DNA of 35,252 bases from Actinomycetes bacterium (lineage in GTDB: Bacteria > Actinomycetota > Actinomycetes > Nanopelagicales > Nanopelagicaceae), in the NCBI GenBank assembly GCA_025354785.1, contig JANXME010000127.1, positions 1-35,252 of the forward strand, given 5' to 3'. Below, piece by piece: positions 8,979 to 18,551 of this stretch. The position numbers and the translations under genes are program-made. How positions within the stretch are numbered: the first letter of the stretch is position 1; each line of letters opens with the position of its first letter. The notes beneath the pieces are model-generated. The model saw nothing but the letters and a program-made list of their open reading frames with translations. It was not told where the DNA came from and ran no database searches.

Positions 8979-9036
8979 TCTTTAGCATAATCTCAAGCGC
9001 ATAATTTTAAATTTTATGTGACCAGGATTAAACAAA

Positions 9037-10008
9037 ATGGCATCCCCAAATAGTTCTTTTAGTGAGTTGTTATCTGTAACAGTTCAGGAACTCGAAGATG
9101 AACTCTTCGACCAAATCTCTGCCAAAAATGCTACAACTGCTATGCTCAAAGAGTATGGTTCGGTTGTTCCTAAAGATGGCGGACCAACAATTGTAATTCC
9201 AATTATGTATGCTGAAAACGGCTCTTATAAGCGTTATTCAGGAGCGGAATTACTTAACACATCAAGTAATGATGTATTCACCGCATTTCAGTACCCATGG
9301 TGTCAGGTAGCAATAAACATTCAGGCAAATATGCGTGAAGTATTGCAGAACTCTGGCCGCTCTCAGAACCGTGACTTAGTTAAGTCTCGTGTAATGAATG
9401 CCAAGGTTACTTTTGAGAATGAGTTTAACATCGATATGCTTTCTGATGGTTCTGCGACTAGCCAGGTAAACGGCCTTCAGGCTCTTATCTCAGCAGCAGG
9501 AACAGGAACAGTCGGCGGTATTGCTCGTGCATCTTATGCGTTTGCTCAGAATCAGTTCTACCGAGCAACCACAGATGGTGGATCAGCATTAACCTCTGCA
9601 AACATTGTTTCTTACATGGATGCACTCGATCTTCGACTTCAAAGATACCGAGCAAAGACTAAGGTTATTTTGTCTGATGATGTTACCTACGCTCTTTATG
9701 AGAGTGCAGTTCATCCTCTTCAAAGACTTAACCAGCCTGATGCTCCAATGGCTAAACTTGGATTTAGAACGTATCGATATAAAGATGCGGAACTAGTATT
9801 CGAGCCAGGTATTGCAGGTATGCCAGCTAATACTCAGTATTGGTTAGATCCTGAAGTACTAGAGCTTAATCCACACAAGGATAGAAATCTTGTACAACTT
9901 GATAAGCGAAATTCGTTTAATCAAGATGCAATGATCGAATACCTTGCATGGATGGGTAACTTGACGGCTAAGAACTTCCGAAGACTCGGAACTCTTAATA
10001 ATACTTAA
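9037..10008 (+). CDS. Major capsid protein (HK97-fold type)
   Basis: MASPNSSFSELLSVTVQELEDELFDQISAKNATTAMLKEYG...GGPTIVIPIMYAENGSYKRYSG...; size and position fit. Confidence 0.78.
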   Translation: MASPNSSFSELLSVTVQELEDELFDQISAKNATTAMLKEYGSVVPKDGGPTIVIPIMYAENGSYKRYSGAELLNTSSNDVFTAFQYPWCQVAINIQANMREVLQNSGRSQNRDLVKSRVMNAKVTFENEFNIDMLSDGSATSQVNGLQALISAAGTGTVGGIARASYAFAQNQFYRATTDGGSALTSANIVSYMDALDLRLQRYRAKTKVILSDDVTYALYESAVHPLQRLNQPDAPMAKLGFRTYRYKDAELVFEPGIAGMPANTQYWLDPEVLELNPHKDRNLVQLDKRNSFNQDAMIEYLAWMGNLTAKNFRRLGTLNNT

Positions 10009-10037
10009 TTTTTAATTTCTAATAGAGGAGTTTTTAT

Positions 10038-10541
10038 ATGGCATTAATTGGTATTTACCCAAATGAGGTGGTCGGTGCTCGTTTCGAGCAAACTGATACC
10101 ACATCATTATTCCCTTCAGGGACTATTTGTACTGACAATCTAGGTGGTATTTGGAAGTATGGACAAGCAACCGCTGCCATAGCACAGTATAACCTGTGTT
10201 ACGGTACCGGCGCTGGAACACCTGCTTTTACCTCAGCAACTGCGGCACTTTTAACCACAACAGCATCTTATTTTATCGGTATTGCTCAAGTAGCTTTTGC
10301 CATAAATGAGTACGGTTGGTTCTGGTGCGGTATTGGTGGCGGCGTGGGTCATGGTCTTAAGGTTAACGTTGCGGCATCAACTGCTGCAAACGTGAAGCTT
10401 TTCGGCACAGTAACAGCGGGCGCTGTTTCGTCCACTGTTCTTGCTCCGTTAATCCAAGGTCTTCAGATGTGTGCATTAACTGTTTCTGGTGCTGGAGAAG
10501 TGTATTCAGCCACAGAACTGATGATTAACACTCAAGACTAA
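10038..10541 (+). CDS. Capsid decoration/cement-like structural protein
   Basis: Ala/Gly/Thr-rich 167 aa directly downstream of MCP, followed by a terminator-like hairpin. Confidence 0.5.
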   Translation: MALIGIYPNEVVGARFEQTDTTSLFPSGTICTDNLGGIWKYGQATAAIAQYNLCYGTGAGTPAFTSATAALLTTTASYFIGIAQVAFAINEYGWFWCGIGGGVGHGLKVNVAASTAANVKLFGTVTAGAVSSTVLAPLIQGLQMCALTVSGAGEVYSATELMINTQD

Positions 10542-10549
10542 TGGTTTTT

Positions 10550-10590
10550 GATTTGCCGCTTCTTTTAGTTTAAGAGGCGGCAAATTTGTT
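10550..10590 (+). terminator. Rho-independent terminator-like hairpin
   Basis: ATTTGCCGCTTCTT-loop-AAGAGGCGGCAAAT stem (one G-T wobble) after the MCP/decoration pair; T-rich flanks. Confidence 0.65.
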
Positions 10591-10607
10591 ATAAGGAAAA
10601 TAATTGT

Positions 10608-11345
10608 ATGGCTTTAGAAAAAATAACGTATATCGAAGGATTAGACTCTAGTTACGAAGACATTGAGTTGATGAATGATACTCCACTTGGAGTAACGAAA
10701 GTAAAATTCTTTCTTAAGAGCGAAGACATGCCGTTTCTTTCTGAAAAAGAGGGAAGAGTAATTCGAAAGAATTTTGTATGGATCGAAAAGATTATTAATC
10801 TTGGTAATTTGATTATTCAACGACGTTGTAAGGATATCGTAGAGTACGATGAGAATACCGGTAAGTGGGCAGTTAGAAAGCTTGCTAGCGGCATGGAGTC
10901 TGATATTAAACTTTATAACAACGAGTGGAACGCGTTCGCGCGTGGTGCATCGAGTGATATTATTGGCACACCTTTAGAGTTCTTATTCAAAAATGATCCT
11001 TCAAAAGTTGAAGGGTACAAAGCTAAGCATGTTCATACTATCGAGCAACTTTCTCAATTCTCGGATGTTCATATCCAAGATGTAGGGTTTGGAACTCGTC
11101 AAGATGTTGAGATGGCCAAGTACTACATGAAGAAGATTCAAGAGCAAGCACCAGCAATTGAGTTAAACAATAAGTTTGAAGAAAAAGATTCCGAGATTCG
11201 TTATCTTAAAAATCAACTTAACGAAACTATTGCTATGATGAACCGCGTCATGTCCGAAAAGGGATTTGATGATAAAGAGGCTCCGAAGGTTCGTAAACCT
11301 AGAGGACCAAACACAAAAATTAAAATAGAAAAGGATGAAGAGTAA
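10608..11345 (+). CDS. Hypothetical phage protein, 245 aa, C-terminal coiled coil and basic tail
   Basis: ORF in the virion cassette; LNNKFEEKDSEIRYLKNQLNETIAMMNRVMSEKG coiled coil. Confidence 0.6.
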   Translation: MALEKITYIEGLDSSYEDIELMNDTPLGVTKVKFFLKSEDMPFLSEKEGRVIRKNFVWIEKIINLGNLIIQRRCKDIVEYDENTGKWAVRKLASGMESDIKLYNNEWNAFARGASSDIIGTPLEFLFKNDPSKVEGYKAKHVHTIEQLSQFSDVHIQDVGFGTRQDVEMAKYYMKKIQEQAPAIELNNKFEEKDSEIRYLKNQLNETIAMMNRVMSEKGFDDKEAPKVRKPRGPNTKIKIEKDEE

Positions 11346-11656
11346 TGGACAAGGTTATTAAATTCGTAGAGCGTCACGAGGACGTAACTAGAGAAGATGG
11401 GAAGGTGGAGCACCTTATTACATTAAACATTGAAAAATCATGGATTATTGACGGTATACTTCATGCAATAGAGAGAGTAGCAACACCAGAGGACGAAGTG
11501 GAGTTTGCAACTGAATTCGATGCATTTAAGCGTAACGTTACTGAAGCAGATTTCGAAGCGTTTAAAGCGTCAAAAGAAGGTGAATTAAGAGCTGAATTTG
11601 AGGCTACAAAATCATCTCCCGTATTCAAAGAAGAGTTTTCAGATAAAAAAGAGTAA
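11345..11656 (+). CDS. Hypothetical protein, 103 aa
   Basis: Start abuts previous stop; acidic. Confidence 0.6.
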   Translation: MDKVIKFVERHEDVTREDGKVEHLITLNIEKSWIIDGILHAIERVATPEDEVEFATEFDAFKRNVTEADFEAFKASKEGELRAEFEATKSSPVFKEEFSDKKE

Positions 11657-11683
11657 TCAAGTAATTACAAAAGGATATTTAAA

Positions 11684-12094
11684 ATGACTTTACAAACTGA
11701 TTTAATGGGTGGCGGAAGCATACCAGCGCAAGCTGCGGTACTTCTCTCCACTAATACGATTAACGATGCTCCTACAAGGTCCCTAGCGGTTGGGCTAACT
11801 GCTACCGGTACCGTTCTTGCCGATGCGTTTCAATTAACGACGTTTAATTCGAACTTTTCAACCGTGGCAGCAGGCACCGGCTGTAAGCTGATTACTAACT
11901 GGCCAATTGGTCAGATGGGAATTGTTTACAATGGCGGCGCAAATTCTTTGAAAGTTTTCCCGCATATTTCTACCGGAACTATTAACGGTGGTAGCGCGGG
12001 CGTTGCGGTAACTATGGTAGCAGCTACGGCGAATTTAATTATGCGTCATTCAGCTCTCGACTGGGGCGTGTATGTATTGACTAAGCAGACATAA
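11684..12094 (+). CDS. Structural-type hypothetical protein, 136 aa
   Basis: Thr/Ala/Gly-rich virion-like composition; followed by a hairpin terminator. Confidence 0.55.
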   Translation: MTLQTDLMGGGSIPAQAAVLLSTNTINDAPTRSLAVGLTATGTVLADAFQLTTFNSNFSTVAAGTGCKLITNWPIGQMGIVYNGGANSLKVFPHISTGTINGGSAGVAVTMVAATANLIMRHSALDWGVYVLTKQT

Positions 12095-12106
12095 GAATTT
12101 TTTAAC

Positions 12107-12140
12107 GATTAGCGGCTTTTATAGGCCGCTAATTTTACAT
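12107..12140 (+). terminator. Rho-independent terminator-like hairpin
   Basis: TTAGCGGC-TTTTATAG-GCCGCTAA followed by TTTTAC. Confidence 0.65.
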
Positions 12141-12150
12141 AATAACTAAT

Positions 12151-12528
12151 ATGAAAAATCTTATAACCAAAACTATAATTTTAGTAGCTTTGTTAATTAA
12201 TGTTGATGCTGCTAGTGCTGCAATTCCTTTTACCGTCCCAGTAAGAACAAGCACCCCATCTTTAGCAACATCGACAAGTGTTACGGTTTCTCCGACTAAT
12301 CTTGTTAGGAAATATCTTGTAATACAAAACAATTCGTTAGCAAATATTTGTTGCTCTATTTCTGGTGGAGTATTAACGGGGGTAACTCCCACGGCTACTA
12401 ATAAGTGTATAGTTATTTCCCCAGGTGGATACTTTGAAAATAACTCAAACGTTATTCCACAGGATGCAGTTACTTGTTATCAAACAAGCGGCGGGACGAT
12501 CAATACTGTTGTTATATTAGAAGGATAA
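12151..12528 (+). CDS. Hypothetical exported protein with signal peptide, 125 aa
   Basis: MKNLITKTIILVALLINVDAASAAIPF signal-peptide pattern (AxA before cleavage), four mature Cys. Confidence 0.6.
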   Translation: MKNLITKTIILVALLINVDAASAAIPFTVPVRTSTPSLATSTSVTVSPTNLVRKYLVIQNNSLANICCSISGGVLTGVTPTATNKCIVISPGGYFENNSNVIPQDAVTCYQTSGGTINTVVILEG

Positions 12529-12531
12529 GAA

Positions 12532-15387
12532 ATGCCGATAGGTAATCCTACCGTTACGGGTGCGCAGCTACTGAATGCAGTTAAGCCTAGCCCTATAAGG
12601 GTTCAAACTACTCCTATTATTTTTCGCTCGTTTTTCATGACTCAGCATCCTTGGTCACGTCAGTACGGAGTGTTTGTCGAAAATGAACAAAGAAGAGGCG
12701 CTTTTTGGTGTTTCGGTGATATTACTTGGAAAGGTAAAACCAATCTTTGTTATAGCGCTGAAGGGATTATCGGGCAGTATTATGGGTATGCTCATGCGAA
12801 TGTTGTAAGAAGAGCGGCGGGGAGCGGCGGGAACCCTGGGTCTATTGGTGGGTGGGTTGGAACATCTGCGACAAACAATTCTCAAAATTGGGGCGGTGGG
12901 GCATCGATATCTATCTCAGGTAAAGAAAGCGCAGTGTTTACTTTTACGGGTGACGCGTGCGGTATTATAGGGGCTTACTACCGATCTGATGCTGGGGGTT
13001 ATGCAATTATTGGTATTGATGGAGACTACACAAAAGCTAACGGGCCAGAGGTCAGAACAATCACACAGTCCGATATTAATTCTGGGAAATTTGCTACAAA
13101 TATTACTCTTAATAATGGAAATACTACACCGGCATTAGGTTGTAAGTACGTTGATTTCAGACGAGCCTTTCTCTATGGAGAGGATTTAGGACTTTGGGAG
13201 GATACCGCATATTCTAATACGTCTCATACTTGCGAAATCCTTACCACAGGGACCAATAACGCAAAAGACACAAGCGGCTCAAATCTTGGGTTTAGTGCCT
13301 TTTTTGCATCTTCTTCTACGCAAGGAACCGTATTGGCTCAATTAGGGACAAACGGGGCCTCTGCGTATCCAACCAGTAGTTTTAACACTTCAAATCCATA
13401 CGTATTGGCTTGGCGCCCTATTGCACAGCCAAGAGTTATTTCTAACGCACAAACAAAACCAATCGTTGGTGCATCTCCTTTTGTTGAAGATTCTGTATAC
13501 GAAATGAAGAGTGCCGCGGGTGGAACATACAGATTTAATCGCCAAACGCACGCCGACGGGTCAAGTACAGGACCAATGGAATGCTCACACGTTCCAACCT
13601 ATGTTGCGGTTGCCTCGGGGGGCGCAGCCGGGGTTGATAACTTATCAGGACAAGCTCATTTAAAATTAAGAGCAACTGATGGGCTTGGCTTTACTGCAAA
13701 CGATTATATTTGGATTGAGTCAAACATTCCAATGCTTCGAAAAATCAGTAGTATCGCAACTGACGACCTTACTCTCTTAACGAATCTAACCTCATCACTT
13801 AACCTAAACGTCGCAGCGGAAAAAGTTTATCGCTGTGAAACGGTGGTAAGTGGTGCGGTAACTGCTTCAGCAAGTGTCACGCTTGCATCAGCGACGCATC
13901 AAATAGCTATCGGGGATGTTCTTACGTTTGTCTTGGATGCAAATATTCCTGTAACGGCAACGTGTAAAACAATATCTGGTACTGCCTTGGTTCTTGATAG
14001 GGCTGTAACAATTGCTGATACAGCGGGTGTTCTTCGTCTTTCAATGAAAGATTATGAAACGTACTGGTTAGCAGATAATAATATTCCGCTTTATTTAAGT
14101 GCTGGGTGTTTTTGGACTCCAACAGATAAACTCTCCTTAAGACGGGTTTATATGTCTTCTTATACTGATGATTCCACAACAGCTAATGGAGCAGCTGCAA
14201 GGGGAGCAACAACAATAACAGTTGTAAGTGACGCAAATATAATTGCCGGGAACCTTGTAAGTATTGATGCTAACGGAACACAAATTAGAAGAGTTGTATC
14301 TAAGGCAGCTAACGTATTGACCCTTGATAAAGCGCTTGATTCCTACACTCATACAGGATTAAAAGTGTCTTCTGCTATGCTTAGACGGGAAGACGTTATT
14401 ACATGGAACTCTACAAATTCATGGCAAATGAAGGTTCAATGGCTCGAAAAAGAGTACAGAGACGGCGATTTATTTAGAGCAATGTATGATGTCATGCATA
14501 CGCAAGGATACGAAGCAGCGCGCGTTACTCCTCCGACCTATACAATTACAAATGCAACTAATGTAAATCCTATTGTTGTTACAACCGCGGCAGCTCATGG
14601 AATGGCCACAGGGGATGGAGCAAAGATAACTAACGTTAATGGTAATACAGCCGCAAATGGCAACTGGGTTGCTACGGTTTTATCAGCAACAACCTTCTCG
14701 ATTCCGGTAGCAGGAAACGGCGCCTATACATCCGGCGGAACGCTAACCAAGGGTAGCGCAATTACAGACGCAACGAACGCGACACCAATTTCTATTACTT
14801 CTCCTAATCACCAATTTGTAACAGGGGATAGATGCCGTATAGCGGGTGTTGGTGGAAACACTAATGCAAATGCAGACTGGAGAATAACCTATATTAATGC
14901 AAACACTTTTACACTAGATGGATCCGTAGGTAACGGCGCGTATACCTCTGGGGGTACCGCGTGTGAGGTTGCTATTTATTTTGGGACTATTTTTAATTGC
15001 AATGCGGTTTTAGGCCCTGGAATCGCTCCAGTAGTAGATTTTAATTACGATTCTGTAAAACCATACAACATTGGGGGGGTTTCTCAGGTTGATACTAATG
15101 GAGCAAACATAAATTCTTTTTATTCAACAGATCATCCTTTGGTTTATTCATGTTGGATGGAAGATATCGACGAGGTTACGGGCACAGGAGGCCAGACATG
15201 CAAGACGTTTCAACAAGGACGAGCCACGGGTGATTATAAGGTCTACTTCATGGCCGGAAGTAACCAAGGGGCTAATGCCACGCTAACGCTTGGATATAAT
15301 TCTATACGTAAAGGATGTTACAGAAAGCAAATTAGAAGAATTCCCACATTCGCAAACAACGTAGCGAGACAATTTATACCTGGGTAA
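12532..15387 (+). CDS. Large tail fiber/receptor-binding-like structural protein, 951 aa, with tandem FCCH-like beta domains
   Basis: Gly/Thr/Ser/Asn-rich; two tandem about 70-aa units ending in GNGAYTSGGT near 14537-14964. Confidence 0.6.
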   Translation: MPIGNPTVTGAQLLNAVKPSPIRVQTTPIIFRSFFMTQHPWSRQYGVFVENEQRRGAFWCFGDITWKGKTNLCYSAEGIIGQYYGYAHANVVRRAAGSGGNPGSIGGWVGTSATNNSQNWGGGASISISGKESAVFTFTGDACGIIGAYYRSDAGGYAIIGIDGDYTKANGPEVRTITQSDINSGKFATNITLNNGNTTPALGCKYVDFRRAFLYGEDLGLWEDTAYSNTSHTCEILTTGTNNAKDTSGSNLGFSAFFASSSTQGTVLAQLGTNGASAYPTSSFNTSNPYVLAWRPIAQPRVISNAQTKPIVGASPFVEDSVYEMKSAAGGTYRFNRQTHADGSSTGPMECSHVPTYVAVASGGAAGVDNLSGQAHLKLRATDGLGFTANDYIWIESNIPMLRKISSIATDDLTLLTNLTSSLNLNVAAEKVYRCETVVSGAVTASASVTLASATHQIAIGDVLTFVLDANIPVTATCKTISGTALVLDRAVTIADTAGVLRLSMKDYETYWLADNNIPLYLSAGCFWTPTDKLSLRRVYMSSYTDDSTTANGAAARGATTITVVSDANIIAGNLVSIDANGTQIRRVVSKAANVLTLDKALDSYTHTGLKVSSAMLRREDVITWNSTNSWQMKVQWLEKEYRDGDLFRAMYDVMHTQGYEAARVTPPTYTITNATNVNPIVVTTAAAHGMATGDGAKITNVNGNTAANGNWVATVLSATTFSIPVAGNGAYTSGGTLTKGSAITDATNATPISITSPNHQFVTGDRCRIAGVGGNTNANADWRITYINANTFTLDGSVGNGAYTSGGTACEVAIYFGTIFNCNAVLGPGIAPVVDFNYDSVKPYNIGGVSQVDTNGANINSFYSTDHPLVYSCWMEDIDEVTGTGGQTCKTFQQGRATGDYKVYFMAGSNQGANATLTLGYNSIRKGCYRKQIRRIPTFANNVARQFIPG

Positions 15388-15410
15388 GACTATAAAAATA
15401 ATGTATTGAA

Positions 15411-16151
15411 ATGCCAAATATCACAGATTTAGCTTCATGGTTTACCTCTCAACAGGCGCAATTACTTTGTGATCCTAATGGTGGATGGGCGCCAGCTAAT
15501 CAATTAGATAATGGCGTTCCATGGACGTACCCTTCAGTGGCTCCAGTTGGAGGTCCTAGTGTAGCGGTCGCAGCTCAAATAGGCTCAATTACGGTAGCAA
15601 GTGACCCGACTAATTATTATTCGGTGGGCGATAGAGTGCGTCTTAAGCAAGGGGCTGGGTACCTGTATTTTTACATACTCGCTGTAACTACAACGGCTTT
15701 ATTCATTACTGGTGGGTCGGACTATGTGCTAGTAAACGCGCCTATTACTAGTTACGAAATTTCTAAATCTAGTAGTCCTGTTGGATTCCCTACCGGATTT
15801 AATTACGCACCTATTATTTCAGGGTTTGCGGTTAATCCTACGCAAGCATCGTATCGATTTACCCTTACGGGGCATAAGTGTGAAGTCGCATGGCGTCAAG
15901 GGGTAGCGGGTACAAGTAATGCGACTGATTTTTCAATCAGTGCACCAATACCAGCACTTACCGCAACCAATATGTATTGGGGGAATTGTTGTTGGGGAGC
16001 AACTGATAATGGGGGAGTTTTAACATCACCTTCTTCTTGCTCTATTCAGAATGGGACGTCTACTATTAATTTATTTAAAGATTTAGCTGGGGGTCTTTGG
16101 ACTAATGCCAACGATAAGCGAGCAGACGGAAGTATTATTTACGAGGTTTAA
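15411..16151 (+). CDS. Hypothetical virion protein, 246 aa
   Basis: ORF in the tail cassette; beta-rich composition. Confidence 0.55.
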   Translation: MPNITDLASWFTSQQAQLLCDPNGGWAPANQLDNGVPWTYPSVAPVGGPSVAVAAQIGSITVASDPTNYYSVGDRVRLKQGAGYLYFYILAVTTTALFITGGSDYVLVNAPITSYEISKSSSPVGFPTGFNYAPIISGFAVNPTQASYRFTLTGHKCEVAWRQGVAGTSNATDFSISAPIPALTATNMYWGNCCWGATDNGGVLTSPSSCSIQNGTSTINLFKDLAGGLWTNANDKRADGSIIYEV

Positions 16152-17378
16152 ATGAGTCTTTTAACAATTGCCCAAACATGCGCTAAGAGATTACAGATAA
16201 CATCTCCAAGTGCTGTTATCGGTAATACTGATAACAATATGGTGTTGCTTTTAGCAATGATTGAAGATGGGGTGCAAAACATTAGAAATGAATTTCTATG
16301 GCCAGAACTTCAGAGAGAATGGTTATTCTATACAATTCCTGGCGTAGATGCGTATCCATTGCCTGGAGATTTTAATAATGCACTCGTAGAATCTGTTTGG
16401 AATCGTACGCAAAAATGGCCGCTTTTAGGCCCTGTTGACGCAAGCTCTTGGCAAACTTATAAGTCAGGATTAGTTCCGACACTTCCAAGACAAAGGTACC
16501 GAATTAAAGGATTTAGTAATAATCAGTTTTTTATCGATCCAACTCCTACTGTTTCTGAACTTTGCGTACAAGAATATATTTCACGTAATGTGATTAGACC
16601 TAAAAAGTGGGTAGCAAATACAGCATATTTATTTAACGACTATGTTTTTTCGAATGGTTTATTCTTAAAATGCTTGACTAACGGAACTAGTAGCGTTCTT
16701 CAATATCCTGAATTTGGAAGAGACGGCACTGTTTTTTGGACAAGTATACCGGGATATGCTGTTGCGGCTAGCTATAACGTTGGTCAATACATTTATGCAT
16801 CTCCTAATGCGTATAAGTGTACAGTTGCTGGGGTATGTGGAGCTGCTCCAACTCACACGAGCGGATCTGCTACTTCAGGCACGTGTACCTTTTTATATGT
16901 AGGAACACCCTCGGCTTGGGTTGCGGGAACTACGTATGCTACAGGAGCATTGACCATTGCAAACCCTACGCCAGATTGCTACCTGTGCGCAGTACCAGGA
17001 GTTTCTGGACAATCGAGTCCTAAATTTAGATCTGTCGTTTTCCTTGGGGCAGGGATAGGAGTCCCGACTTTACCGACGTTTGACACCATTACAGATAGTA
17101 CAACGAATTGGTTGCTTCAATATCAAGCGTTTGAATCATTCACAGCTGATACGGACGAAGTGGTTTTAGATAATCAAATGATTATCGATGAAGCGGTATG
17201 GAAATTCTTACAGATTCGAGGGTTTGATTATGCTGAATTAATGAAATCTGCGCAGGAACAAAAAGATATTCTTAAAACCAATCTTTCAGGTACTGGAGTG
17301 GTAAGTGTTAGCGGTCAAGGGGGCGTTCCACCATGCATAGGGCAGTGGAGTTACCCAATAGGTAATTTTGGAATATAA
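16152..17378 (+). CDS. Head-tail adaptor / DNA stabilization-type protein (P22 gp4-like pattern)
   Basis: MSLLTIAQTCAKRLQITSPSAVIGNTDNNMVLLLAMIEDGVQNIRNEFLWPELQREWLFYTIPGVDAYPLPGDFNNAL typical adaptor N-terminus. Confidence 0.65.
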   Translation: MSLLTIAQTCAKRLQITSPSAVIGNTDNNMVLLLAMIEDGVQNIRNEFLWPELQREWLFYTIPGVDAYPLPGDFNNALVESVWNRTQKWPLLGPVDASSWQTYKSGLVPTLPRQRYRIKGFSNNQFFIDPTPTVSELCVQEYISRNVIRPKKWVANTAYLFNDYVFSNGLFLKCLTNGTSSVLQYPEFGRDGTVFWTSIPGYAVAASYNVGQYIYASPNAYKCTVAGVCGAAPTHTSGSATSGTCTFLYVGTPSAWVAGTTYATGALTIANPTPDCYLCAVPGVSGQSSPKFRSVVFLGAGIGVPTLPTFDTITDSTTNWLLQYQAFESFTADTDEVVLDNQMIIDEAVWKFLQIRGFDYAELMKSAQEQKDILKTNLSGTGVVSVSGQGGVPPCIGQWSYPIGNFGI

Positions 17379-17381
17379 AAT

Positions 17382-18551
17382 ATGGGAAATTTTAATCCGG
17401 CTTTTCATGCTAATTATAAATATTTAACACCAGAACAAAAACAGTTTGCTATTCAGCAGTACTTAGCTAGCCAACAGCAGTTGCAAGAAGATCCTTCACT
17501 TCAGCTACAGCAACAACAGCAACAACCACCACAGCAGCCCCCGGCTGGAGGGGTAGCAAGTATTGCAGGCCAGGTCGGTGGAAAGTATTTGGCTAATAGC
17601 TTAATGGATGGCGGCGGGGAAGCAGCGGCGAGCGCGAGTGAAACTCCAATGACATTGGAAGGGATGCAATCTCTTTCTAATGGCGGCAACGGTTTAATGA
17701 GTATGGGCGGGGCTGATAGTGGTGTTGGGGCAGTGTCTGGAACACCCGGTGCTGCAACAATGACGGTTAACGGTCCTATGAGCTTGGCCGGATTTGGCAC
17801 AGCGGGGAATGTTTACTTACCAGCAATCGGAGCTCTTGGCGCATATAATCTTATTCAACATCAAGGTGATGCCCCAAGAGGTGATTATGCAAGGGGCATA
17901 GGGCAAGGCGCTTTGAGTGGCGCTGCGATTGGGTCATATTTTGGTCCTTGGGGCGCTCTTATAGGTGGCGGCGTTGGGGGCCTTGCGGGCGGCATTGGAG
18001 CTCTGACAGGGTCAGGAAAAGACAAAGCCCAAATGAATAGAGACAGATTAAGAAAAGCTCTTCAAGCAACGGGCATTGCCGATGATAAGTACATGATTAA
18101 TGGGGTTGATATTGGCGCAGATGGTGGATCTATGGATCTTAAAAATCTAGGCACCAATATTGATGGTAAAAATCAACGTCATTCCTATGACGTTGATTTT
18201 TCTAATCCACTTTCTGGCGGAACTGTGTCAGCGGTTAATCCGCTAACAATGGCATTGTTAGGAAACGGCGCAAAGCAAAAGCAAATTGATGATCTTAATG
18301 GGATGCTTACTAATTCGGTAATGAATGGAGCAACTGATCAAGCAACGATTAATAAAAATATTCAAGCACTTTACGCAAAGATTCCAGGATTAAATACTCC
18401 TGGACTACCAACGGGCCCCGTACCATCTTTAAATGCACCGGGGGTTACTTTAGGGGTGCTAGGGGGAGCTAGTCTCCCAGCTCGTTCTCAAACTTTGTCG
18501 CCCGGAATTTCAAAAACAGGGCAGCGTATATCTTATCAAGGACATAAGTAA
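17382..18551 (+). CDS. Ejection/internal virion-like protein with glycine-zipper hydrophobic segment
   Basis: Poly-Q N-terminus; GQGALSGAAIGSYFGPWGALIGGGVGGLAGGIGALTG. Confidence 0.5.
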   Translation: MGNFNPAFHANYKYLTPEQKQFAIQQYLASQQQLQEDPSLQLQQQQQQPPQQPPAGGVASIAGQVGGKYLANSLMDGGGEAAASASETPMTLEGMQSLSNGGNGLMSMGGADSGVGAVSGTPGAATMTVNGPMSLAGFGTAGNVYLPAIGALGAYNLIQHQGDAPRGDYARGIGQGALSGAAIGSYFGPWGALIGGGVGGLAGGIGALTGSGKDKAQMNRDRLRKALQATGIADDKYMINGVDIGADGGSMDLKNLGTNIDGKNQRHSYDVDFSNPLSGGTVSAVNPLTMALLGNGAKQKQIDDLNGMLTNSVMNGATDQATINKNIQALYAKIPGLNTPGLPTGPVPSLNAPGVTLGVLGGASLPARSQTLSPGISKTGQRISYQGHK

